From Opitutia bacterium (lineage in GTDB: Bacteria > Verrucomicrobiota > Verrucomicrobiia > Opitutales > Opitutaceae): a stretch of DNA of 64,000 nt. The DNA is taken from contig JACPIT010000010.1 of NCBI GenBank assembly GCA_016187945.1, forward strand, positions 1 to 64,000, read 5' to 3'. The notes beneath the pieces were generated by a model. The model was given only the letters and a program-made list of their open reading frames with translations, was not told the DNA's origin and did no database searches. This document shows positions 15,001 through 27,000 of this stretch, piece after piece (the first letter of the stretch is position 1; each line of letters begins with the position of its first letter). The translations under genes and the position numbers were made by a program.

Positions 15001-18000
15001 GAAGGAGCTGCGGACGTAAACGAAGCTGCCGAACGCGAGCGTGCCGTCGCCAACGACAACGCGGAGCAGGCGCGAGTTGAAGTCGAGTTTCACCGGATCG
15101 CCGCCGGTCGCCACTTCGAGGCCGCCGCCGGTGAGCTGCGAGAAGTCGATGGACGCGGGCCAGGGCGGGCCGACGAGGCCGGGGCGCGAGGCGGTGTTGA
15201 CCTCGATGGAAATGTCGCGCGCGGAGAACGTGATCGTGTCGGGGAGGCCGACGATGTCGGCGCTGGTCGCGGTGGCTTTGAGCGCGGTCCAGCTCGTGGT
15301 GTCGGCAGTGTCGGTCGAGCGGAAGAGCGCGAGGCCGAGGCTGACGCCGCCGAGCGCGATGCCGAGGGCGCCGTCGGCGTTCGGGGTGTCGCTGGCGTCG
15401 ATCTTGCCGTCGTTGTTCGAGTCGGTCCAATACGGGCCGCCGATGCCGGCGAAGGCGTGGACGTTGCTGAGGCCGAAGGTGACGACGTTGACGGTCTTCG
15501 TGCCGCCGGTCGTGGTCTTCACTTCCATCTGGCGGCCCTTCTCGAAGGCGAAGCCGCCGCGCACGTAGAGGAATTCGGAAATCGCGAGCGTCGCGTCGGC
15601 GACGGTCACGCGCGTGAGGATCGAGTCGTAATCGAGGACAACAGCGTCGCCACCGGTGGCGATCGAGAAGCCGCCGTCGAGCAGCGTGGAGAAGTCGAGG
15701 GCGTCGGGTTCGGCATCCGGGTCGTCGGACTTCACTTGATTCACGGCGATTTCGATGCCGTGCGCTTCGATCGTGAGTCCTTCGACGCCGACGAACTCGG
15801 CGGTGTCGGCTACGACCTTCAGACCGAGGTAACTGGTGGTGCTGTCGGGGTCGGTGGGCGTGAAGATGCCGATGCCGACGCTGACGCCGCTAAGCGCGAT
15901 GCCGGCGGCGCCGGCTGTAAGCGGCGTGTCGCTGTTGTCGAGCACGCCGTCGTTGTTCGAGTCGGTCCAATACGGGCCGCCGATGCCGGCGAAGACGTGG
16001 AGATTGGCGCCGCCGAGCGTGAGGGTGTTGACCTCCTGCTCCACTCCGGCGGTGTCCTTGATCTTCTTCACCGGACCGGTTTCGAAGGCGATGGAGCCGC
16101 GGATGTAGACGAATTCGGAGACGGCGATCGTCGCGTCGGCGATGGTGACGCGGAGGAATTTCTCGTCGTAAGCGAGTTGGACCGAGTCGGTGCCGTTGCG
16201 AGTGAGCACCGCCAGGCCGTCGGCGCCGAAGCGCGTGAAGTCGAACACGGCCGGCGTGGCGTCGGGGTTGGAGCGATCGGTGGCGCGGTTGAGTTCGACG
16301 GTGATGCCCTTGGCGTCGATCGTGAGCAGCGAGCCGAGGCCGACGAGCGTCGCGCTGGCGGCGGTGACCTTGACGGCGGTGTAAACGATCTGCGGCGCGT
16401 CTTTCGCGCTGACCATCGCGATGCCGGCGGTGACGCCGCCGACGGCGATGCCGATGGCGCCGTCTGCGGCGGGCGTGTCGGCGTTGGTGATCTTGCCGTC
16501 GTTGTTCGAGTCGACCCAATACGGGCCGCCGACGCCGGCGAAGACGTAGGCGTCGTTCGAGCCGATCGTGAGAATGTCGTAGACGGTCTCGCCGGTGCCG
16601 GAGGTGTTCGGGAGCGAGTTTTCCTTCTTCTCGAAGGCGAAATCGCCCGCGAGCGTCACGAAGCTGAAGAGCTGGATCTTAACGTAGCCGGTCGCGCGCA
16701 GCAGATTGCCGTCGGAGCCCTTCATATCGAGCGTCGTCGTCGAGGACGGACCGGTCGTGACCTCGAGCGGTTGCGCGTCCCAATCGATGACCGTCTCGCC
16801 GCCGTCGGTGTTGACGTTGCCGACTTGCTCGGTGGTCAGCGCGGCGTCGGTGACGTCGAGCGTGAGCATAACGACGAGGTCGGGCAAGTCGCGGCCAGCG
16901 AGGTCGCCCTCGAAGGCGATGTCCCAGGTGCGGTGGCCGTATTCGGTGACCGTGATCGTGAGTGTGGCGTAGGTGGCCTTGAGCGCGTCGAAGACGGCGG
17001 TGACGAGTTCCTCGGAGGTCGCGTCGAGGCCGACTGACGCCGTCGTGAACGTGTGGCCGTCGAGCGCGAGCGAGAGCGTAAAGGTGCCGTTGGCGCCCTG
17101 CCCGATCACGACGCGCTGCACTTCACCGACGGGCGCGGCGCCCTGCGTCGACGTGGACCACGCAACGGAGGCGGCGCCAGCGGAGGCTTTCTTCGCGCCG
17201 CCGACGGTGACCGCCTTGAGCGTGGCCGCGGGGCCGGTGGAGGTCGCGAGGACGGTGATGAGCTGCGGCGTGCGACCGCCAAACGAAGACGGATTGAAGG
17301 TGATGACGTAGACGCCCGCGGAGGTTTCCTCGACGAAACCGGACGAATCCGGGCTCCACGCGGCGGTGAGGGCCTTGGCGATGTCGGCGTCGGTCGCGCC
17401 GACTTTGAGCAGCGCGGTCGTGTAGGTTTTGCCGTTGTCGACGATCTGGAGGCGGAACGTGCCGGTGCCGGTCGGGGCGACGATCGTGATTTGCTGCTGC
17501 TGGCCGACGGCGGCGGCGCCGGTCGTGACGGCGGAAACGGAAACGACGGCGAAGCTGAGCTTGTTGTTGTCGACCGTCATGGTGGCCAAGTGGCGCGCGG
17601 CGACCTTCGTGCTGAAGGTGACAACGTAGCGCTGGTGCTTGATCGTCGACGACGAGTCGAAGGTGACCGTGACGTTGCCGGCGCCGACCGTCGTGAGGCC
17701 TTCGAGCGCCTGGCGGATGTAGCGGGCATTGTTCGTGACGTCGCTGCCGGCGTAGCGGATGGCGACGGTATTGACGCCGTTGAGCGAGAGTTTGTAGGTG
17801 CCGGAACCGTTCAGGAGAACGTCGTCGATGACGATCGCCTGGACGTTGGCGGCCGGCGCGGTCGGGTTGCGGATGATTTCAACGTCCGACTGGATCGTCG
17901 GCAGCGTCGTGGCGACCGCGAGGCCGGTGACGGGCTGGCGCGCGAGCGCGCCGACGAATTCGAGCGAGAAACCGTTCGTGCGCGTGCCTGTCACGGAGAC

Positions 18001-21000
18001 GTTGCCAGCGCCGATGCCGGTGAGCGATTCGAGGGCGGCCTTCAGCTTGGCGATGACTTGCGCGGACGTGTCGGCCTCGAGGATCGCGGCCTGCGCCGTC
18101 GCAGCGCCGTAGGTGAACGTGAGCGTCGAGGCGCCGGTGCCGAGCGTGAGCGAGTAGCGCGCGTTTTGCACGAGGCCGGCTTCGGTGAGGCGTGCGGTGA
18201 CGTTCTCGACGTCCTGCATCGCGAGCGTGCCGCCGAACGCGAGACGGAAGCGGCGCACCGTGGCCGTCGACGAGCTGTCGAGCGTGACGGAGACTTGGCC
18301 GGCGCCGAGCGTCGAGAGACCGTCGAGCGCGGCCTGGATGGCGGTGGTGAGCGCGGCGGCATCGGAGGTGACGGCGATCGGCCCGCTGGTCTGATCTCGG
18401 AAGCTGAGCGTGAAGCTGGCGTAGGTGCCGGCGGCCGCGGTGATCGTGAGCAATTGCACTTCGCGCGTGCCGGGGACGGCGTGGACGACTTCGGTGACGT
18501 CGGAGCTGACGGTCGGCGCGACCGTGGCGACGGAGAGGCCGGTGACATCGGTGCCGGCGAGCGTGCCGACGAACTCGATCGTGAAGCCTTCGCCGCGGTT
18601 GCCGGCCACCTGGACGTTGCCCGCGCCGATACCGGCGATGGATTCGAGGGCGGATTTCAGGTTGGCGAGGATCTGCTCGTCGGTGGAGTCGCCGGTGAGT
18701 TCGAGCGAGCCGCTGTGGCCGGCGAGCGTGAACGTTACCGTGCCGAGCGTGCCGGAGAGGTCGAGGTTGAGAACGGTGTTGTGCGACGCGGAAGTGTTGC
18801 GGTTGACCTCCACGATGAGGCCCTTGCCTTCGACCGTGACGCCGTCGAGGCCCACAAACGCGACGGTGCCGGCTTGCGCCTTGAGCGCCATCCAGCGCCA
18901 CGCCGGGTTCGCGCGGTCGGCGACGAGCGCGAGCGCCATGTCGCCTTCGGCGATCGAGAGGCCGAGTTCGTCGGTGCTGCCGTGGTTGAGGCCGGCGAAG
19001 GCGTCGAGGTGGCTGATGCCGATGGTCATCAGGTCGGCGTCGACGACCTTGCCGTCGGCGAGCGTGACGGTGCCGCGCGATTTCTCGAAGGCGAAGCCGC
19101 CGCTGGCGGAGAAGAAGTCGCCGACGGTGATGGAGAGATTGCTCGAAGCCTGGATCAGGTTGCCCTTCGCGCCGTCGGCGGCGAACTTCTGGGTCTTGGC
19201 CGGGCCGGTGCGTATCTCGAGGTCGGTCTTCGTGTAATCGACGACGAGGTCGGCAGAGTCGTGACCGGCGAGCGTGTCGTTGAAGCGGTTGACGGTCACC
19301 GCGAGCGTGTCGCCGGTGATCGAGAGGCCCGGCAAGCCCACGACGCCGAAGTCGGCCGCGGTGCCCTCGAACGACGTCCAGCTCACCGGGGTGCCGTCAA
19401 TCTCGCCGTGGAAGAGCGCGAGGCCGAAGTCGAGGCCGGTGACGCTGAAGCCCATCGCGTAACCGGAGTCCGCCGGGCCGTTGATGCCGACGAAGGCGGA
19501 TGCGCCCGAGGCGCCGAGCGCGAGGACTTCGGTGGCGACTTCGGTGCCGTCGGCGAGCGTGACGGTCTTTTCCGTCTTCTCGAAGGCGAAGCCGCCCGAG
19601 AGCTGCACGAAGCCGAAGAGGCTGATGTCGAGATTACCGGAGGCGCGGAGCGTTTCGCCGTTGGCCGAGGAGAGGTCGATGGTGCGCTCGGTGGACGGGC
19701 CGGTCGGGAGCGTGAGCGGCGCGGCGGCGAAGTTCACCAGCGAGCCGTCGGTGGCGGCCTGGTTGATCGCGAGGGAAATCGTGTCGGCTTGAACGCGGAG
19801 GCCGTCGATGCCGATGAAGGCGGCGGAGGCAGCCTCGGCTTCGAGCGCGACCCACTCGCGGGTCGGGTCGGCCTTGTCGGTCTGGATCGCGAGCGCGAGG
19901 TCCACCCCACCCAACTGGAAGCCGAGCGACGGCGTGCCGTCTTGCGCGAGACCGGCGAAGGCATCGACGCCGTGCGCGCCGAGCGTGAGGCGCTCGACGT
20001 CGACTTCGCTGCCGTCGCTCAGCGTCGCTTTGCCGGACGAGCGCGAGAAGGCCAGCTCGCCGCGGAATTGCACGAAGCCGTAGAGGTCGACCTCGACCAC
20101 GCCGAGTGCGCGGAAGAGTTCGCCGTCGGCGCCATCGAAGCCGAGCGTGATCGTGTCACCCGCACTGGAAGTCGTGACGTCGAGCGGTTCGGCGGAGAAA
20201 TCGATCACGACGGGATCGACGCCTTCGGCGAGACCGAGTTCGCGGCTCATCTCGACCGTCATCGTCTGCACGTCGAGCGTGACGCCGGGGATGCCGATGA
20301 AGGAAACCGTCTCGGCGGTCGCGCGCAGCGCCATCCATTCGCGCGGCGTCGCGGTCGAGTCGGCGGCCAACTTTTCCGCGAAGAGCGCGAGGCCGAATTC
20401 GACGCCCGTGAGGCTCAGACCGATCGCGCCGTCTTCGCTCGCCGGGCCGTTGATGCCGGCGAAGGCCGTGAGGCCGGTGCCGCCGACGGTCATGAGGCGG
20501 GTGTCGACGTCGGTGCCGCCGGCGAGCTTCACGGTCGCGGCGCTCGAGCGGAAGGCGAGCGAGCCGGCGACGTAGAAGAAGGAACCGACGGAGAGATTGA
20601 TGTTGCCCGCGACTTCGAGGAGCTGGCCGAGTTCGCCCGCGAAATCGAAGTCGATCGTCACGTCCGGCCCGGCGAGGACCGGAAGCGCCGCGGTGCTGTA
20701 GTCGATGACGCGGAGATCGGCGTCTTCATCGGTCGGCACGCCGCTCACGCGGTTGGCGGAGATCGTGAGTTCCGTGGTCGTCACCGAGATGCCCGGCAGG
20801 CCGACGAGCGAGAACGCGTCCGCGGTGGCCTTGAAGGTCGTCCAGCCGTAGCCGGCGAGTTCCTCTTGCCCGGCGTCGGGCGTGAAGAGCGCGAGCGCGA
20901 AGTCGAGGCTGGTGAAGCTGAAGCCCATCGCCCCGTCGGCGTCCGCCGGGCCGTTGAGGCCGGCGAAGCCATCGACGCCCGTCCCGCCGAAGGTGAGCAT

Positions 21001-24000
21001 CGAGGTCTCGACTTCCGTGCCGTCCGCGAGCGTGACGGTCTGCGGCTTCTGCTCCATCGCGAAGGCGCCGGAGAGGAAGATGAAGCTGCCGATCTGCAAC
21101 TCGCCGTGACCGATCGTGACGCGGGCGAGCTTGTCGGCGAAGTCGATCTTGATGGCGTCGCCGCCGGTCTGGACGGTCAGGCCGCCGCCGGCGAGTGTCG
21201 TGAAGTTGCCGGCGCGAATCTCTCCACTCGCGTCCTCGGCGTAGTTGAGTTCGACCGTGAGGTTTTGCGCGGAGAGCTTGAAGACATCCTCGAAGCCGAC
21301 GAACGAGGCGGAGTCGGCGTGGAGCTTGAGCGCGATGTAACGGACGGGTTGCGCGACGCCGGTCTGCTTGAGCATCGCGAGCGCGGCGTTGACGCCGCCG
21401 ATGGCGAAGCCCGCCGCGCCGTCCGCGGCCGGGGTGTCGGTGCCGTCGATCTTGCCGTCGTTGTTCGAGTCCTGCCAGTAGGGCCCGCCGACGCCGACGA
21501 AGACGTGGGCGTTGCTGAGGCCGAAGGTGACGACGTCGAGATCGCGCTGCGTGGTGGCGTCGACTTGCTCGACGACCGGCGCGCCCTTCTCGAAGTCGAA
21601 GCCGCCGCGCACGTAGATGAAGTCCGCGAGGCGGAACGTGGCATCGGGCGACGAGACGTGGAGCAACTCGTGGTCGAAATCGATGAGCACGGCGTCGTTG
21701 CCGCCGCCGGTGGCGATCGAGAGGCCGCCGTTCTCCATCGCGCTGAAGTCGCCCGCGACCACCTCGCCGCTCGGATCGTCGGCGCGGTTGATTTCGATGG
21801 TGAGATCGCTCGCCGAGGCCTCGATCACGTCGAAGCCGACGATGCTCGCGGACGCGGCGTTGGCCTTAAGGGCAATGTAAGTCGCCGGATCGGCGACGCC
21901 GGTCTGCTTGAGCAGCGCGAGGCCGAAAGTGACGTCTTCGAGGGCGATGCCGATGGCGCCGTCGGTCGCGGGAGTGTCGTCGGCGTCGATGTCGCCATCG
22001 TTATCCGAGTCGGTCCAGTAAGGTCCGCCGAGGCCGGCGAAGGCGTGCACGTGCGACGCGCCGATCGTGAGGACGTCGAGTTCGCGCGTGGTGTTGACGT
22101 CGATGACTTCGTGCACCGACGGACTGCGCTCGAAGGCGAACGAGCCGCGAACGAAGATGAAGTTGGAGATCGCGACCGTCGCGTCGGCGACATCGACGCG
22201 GACGAGTTTCTGGTCGTAGCTGAGGACAACCGGATCGGTGCCGTTGCCGGTGAGGACGGAGAGGCCGCCGCCTTCGAAGCGCGAGAAGTCGAACACGTCG
22301 GGCGTGGCGGTGGCGTGGTCGCGATCCTTGGCCGTGTTGACGTCGATGTTGATGTCGTGGCCCTCGATCGTCAGGAGATCGGAGAGACCGACGACCGCGG
22401 CTGAATCGATGTGCGCGTTGAGCGCGGTGTAAGTGATGTTCGTCTCGGCCTGGTCGACCACGAGCGCGAGGCCCGCGGTGACGCCGCCGACCGCGATGCC
22501 GATGGCGCCGTCGGTGTCGGGCGTGTCGGCGCTGGTGATCTTGCCGTCGTTATTCGAGTCGACCCAATACGGGCCGCCGATGCCGGCGAAGACATAGGCG
22601 TCGCTCGAACCGATGGTGAGAACGTCGTAGATGTTTTCGCCCGTGCCATCGGCGGTCGGGATCGCGTTTTCCTTTTTCTCGAAGGCGAAGTCGCCGGCGA
22701 GCGTGACGAAGCCGAAGGCCTGAATCGTGACGTTACCGGAGGCCCGCAGCAGGTTGCCGTCGGAGCCGGCCATATCGAGCGTCGTCGTCGAGCCGGGGCC
22801 GGTCGTGACGTCGAGCGGGCGGGCGTCCCAATCGATCACGGTCTCGCCGCCGTCAGTGTTCACCGTGCCGGTTTGCTCGGTGGTGAGCGCGGCGGCGGTG
22901 TTGGTGACGTTCAACGTGACAACGAGGTCGGGCAGATTGCGGCCGGCGAGGTCGCCTTCAAATTCGATGTCCCAGGTGCGATTGCCGTATTCGGTGACTG
23001 TGATCGTCAGCGTGGCGTAGGTGGCTTTGAGCGAATCGAAGACCGCGGTGACGAGTTCGTCGGCGGTCGCGTCGAGATCGACCGCGGCGGTCGTAAACGT
23101 CTGGCCGTCGATCGTGAGCGAGAGCGTGAAGGTGCCGGGCGCGCCTTCGGTGATCGTGAGGTGCTGCACTTCGCCGACGGGCGCGCTGCCGTGGGTCTTT
23201 TCCGTCGCGCCGACGGTGACGGCGCCCGCGACGGCCTTCTTCGAGCCACCGACGACCGTCGCGTGCAGCGTGGCGCTCGGGCCGGTGGGCGTGGCGTTGA
23301 CGACGATGAGTTGCGGAGTGCGACCGGAGAAGCTCGAGGGATTGAAAGTGATGACGTAGACGCCCGTGCCTTCCGCCGAGACCGTGCCGGAAGACGTCGG
23401 CGACCAGGCGGCGGTGAGCGCTTGCGCGACCTCGGAGGCGGACGCGCCGACTTTGAGGAGGCTCGTGGTGTAGGTCTTGCCATTGTCGGTGATCGAGAGG
23501 CGGAACGTGCCGCCGGTGGGCGCGACGAGCGTGATTTGCTGCTGTTGGCCGGTGGCGGCAACGCCGCCTTGCACGCCTTGGACGGAAACGACGGCGAAGC
23601 TGAGCTTCGTGCTGTCCGGCACGATGACCGCAAGGTGGCGCGCCTGGACCTTCGTGCTGAACGTGACGACGTAGCGCTGGCGCGTGATCGTGGAGGATTG
23701 GTCGAAGGTGACCGTGACGTTGCCGGCGCCGACCGTCGTGAGATTTTCGAGCGCCTGGCGGATGTAGCGGGCGTTGTTCGTGACGTCGGAGCCGGCGAAG
23801 CGGATCGCGATCGTGCCGACGCCGTTGAGCGAGAGCGTGTAGGTGCCGGAGCCCTTCAGCAGCGGGTTGTCGATGACGATCGCCTGAATGTTGGCGGTGG
23901 CAGCGGTCGCCGCGGTGACGATCTGGACATCGGACGTGATCGCCGGGAGGGCGGTCGAGACGGTCAGGCCGGTGACCGGCGTGCGGACGAGTGCGCCGAC

Positions 24001-27000
24001 GAACTCGATGGAGAAACCGTTGGCGCGCGTGCCGGTGATGCTGACGTTGCCGGCGCCGATGCCGGTGAGCGATTCGAGGGCCGCCTTGAGCTTCGTGATG
24101 ACCTGCGCGGAGGTGTCGGCCTCGGCGATGGCGGCCTGCGCGGTCGAAGAGCCGTAGGTAAACGTGAGCGTCGAGGCGGACGCGCCGAGATTGAGCGTGT
24201 AGCGGGCGTTTTGGAGGATGCCGGCTTCGGTGACCTTCGCGACGACGAGCGGAACGTCTTGCGCGGCGAGCGTGCCGGCGAAGGCGAGGCGGTAACGGCG
24301 CGCGGTGCTCGTGGACGAAGCGTCGACTGTGACAGTCACCTGCCCCGCGCCGATCGTGGAGAGCGCGGCGAGCGCCGACTGGATCGCGGTGGCTTGCGCG
24401 TTCGCATCGGCGACGAGGTCGATCGCGGCCGTGCTCTGGCCGCGGAAGCTGAGCGTGAACTTCGCGTAGGCGGCGCTGCTCGTGTTGAGCGTGAGAAGCT
24501 GGACTTCGTTCGAGCCCGGAACAGCGGCGGTGACTTCGGTGACGGAGGACGTGAGCGTCGGCGCCACCGTCGCGACGGTCAGGCCGGTGAGGTCCGTGCC
24601 GGCGAGCGTGCCGATGAACTCGACGGTGAAGCCTTCGCCGCGATTGCCGGCGATCTGCACGTTGCCGGCGCCGATGCCCGTGATCGATTCGAGCGCGGTC
24701 TGGAGCGCGGCGAGGATGTCAGCGTCGGTGTCGTCGCCGGTGAGCGGCAGCGAGCCGGAGGAACTGCCGAGCGTGAACGTCACCGTGCCGAGCGTGCCGG
24801 CGAGATCGAGGTGGAGAACGGTGTTGTGCGAAGCGGAAGTGTTGCGGTTCACCTCGACGAGCATCCCCTGCCCTTCGAGCGTCAGGCCGTCGAGGCCGAC
24901 GAAGGCAACGGTGCCGGCTTGGGCCTTCAGCGCCATCCAGCGCCAGGCGGGGTTCGCGCGATCGGCGACGAGCGCGAGGGCGAGATCGCCTTCGGAGAGC
25001 GAGAGGCCGAGTTGATCGGCGCCACCGTGATTCAGACCGGCGAAGGCATCGACGCGCGTCGCGCCGATGGTGAGCAGATCGGCGTCGACGATGCGGCCGT
25101 CGGCGAGCGTGACCGTGCCGCGCGATTGCTCGAAGGCGAAGCCGCCGGTAACCGAGAAGAAGTCGCCGACCGTGATCGCGAGATTGCCGGACGCCTGGAT
25201 CAGGTTGCCCTTCGCGCCGTCGATTGCGAACGTGTGCGTCGCGCTCGGGCCGGTGTTCACCGTGATCGGAAGCGTCTTGTAATCGATGACGAGGTCCGCC
25301 GAATCGTGGCCGGCGAGCGTGTCGTTGAAGCGGTTGATCGTGACGGACAGCGTGTCGCCCGAGACCTCGAGACCGGGTAGCCCCACGAGCGCAAAATCGG
25401 AGGCGGTGCCCTCGAAGGTGGTCCAGGAAACGGCGGTGTTGTCGATCTCGCCGTTGTAGAGCGCGAGCGCGAAGTCGAGGCCGCTCAGGCCGAAGCCCAT
25501 CGCGTAACCGGAGTCGGCCGGGCCATTGACGCCGACGAAAGCGTCGACGCCGGTGCCGCCGAGCGTAAGCACTTCCGTGGCGACCTCGGTGCCGTCGGCG
25601 AGCTTCACGGTCTTCTGCGTTTTCTCGAAGGCGAAGCCGCCGGAGAGCTGCACGAAGCCGAAGAGGTCGATGTTCACGTTACCCGAGGCGCGGAGCGTTT
25701 CGCCGTTCGCGGAGGAGAGGTCGATCGTGCGCTCGGTGGTCGGGCCGGTCGGGAGCGTGAGCGATTGGGCGGCGAAATTGACGAGCTTGCCGTCGGCGGA
25801 GGCGCGGTTGATCGCGACCGAAATCGTGTCGGCTTCGAGGCGCAGGCCGTCGACGCCGATGAAGGCGGCCGAACCGGCCTCGGCTTCGAGCGTCACCCAC
25901 TCGCGGCTCGGGTCGGCGTGGTCGGTCTGGATCGCGAGCGCGAGGTCAACTTGGCCGAGTTGGAAACCGAGCGACGGCGTGCCGTCGTGCGCGAGGCCGG
26001 CGAAGGCGTCGATACCGTGCGCGCCGAGGGTGAGGCGGTCGACGTCCACGGTCGTGCCGTCGGAGAGCTTGGCGGTGCCGGACGAACGCGTGAAGGCGAG
26101 TTCGCCGGAGAACTGGAGGAAGCCGTAGAGATCGACCTCGACGCGGCCGATGGCGCGGAGGAGTTCGCCGTCGGTGCCGTCGAAGGCCAGCGTCATCGAG
26201 TCGCTGCTGGAGGTGGCGACATCGAGCGGCGCGGCGGAGAAATCGATGACGTTGGCGTCGCGATCGGTCGGGACGTTCAGCTCGGAGTTGATCTCGATCG
26301 TCGTCGACTTCACCGCGAGCGTGACGTTCGGGATGCCGATGAACGAAACGCTCTCGGCGGTGGCGCGCAGGGCCTGCCACTCGCGCGGCGTGTCGGTCGA
26401 GTCGGCGGCGAGTTTTTCGGAGAGCATCGCGAGGGCGAAGTCCACGCCCGTCAGGCTCAGGCCGATCGCGTCGCCGGAGTCGGCCGGGCCGTTGATGCCG
26501 GCGAAGGCGGACAAGCCGCTGCCGCCGACGGTCATGAGGTGCGTGTCGACCGAGGTGCCGTCCGCGAGTTCGACGGTTTCGACGCTCTTGCGGAACGCGA
26601 GGCCGCCTGCGACGTAGAAGAAGTTGCCGACGGTGAGATTGATGTTACCGGCGACTTCGAGGAGCTGGCCAAGGTCGCCGCCGAAATCGAAGTCGATGGT
26701 CGACGACGGGCCGGCGATGACGGCGAGCGCTGCGGCGCTGTAGTCGATGACGCGCAGGTCGGGGTCGTCGTCGGTCGGCACGCCGGAGACGCGGTTCAAC
26801 TTGATCGTGAGCTCGTCGGCGGAAACGGAGAGGCCCGGCAGGCCGAAGGTCGTGAAGGACGCCGCGGTGGCCTTAAAAGTCGTCCAGCGCCAGTCGGCGA
26901 TGTTCTCCTGCGTCGCGTCCGGCGTGAAGAGGCCGAGCGCGAAGTCGAGACCGCTGAAGCCGAAGCCGACCGCGCCGTCGTTGTCGGCGGGACCGTTGAG

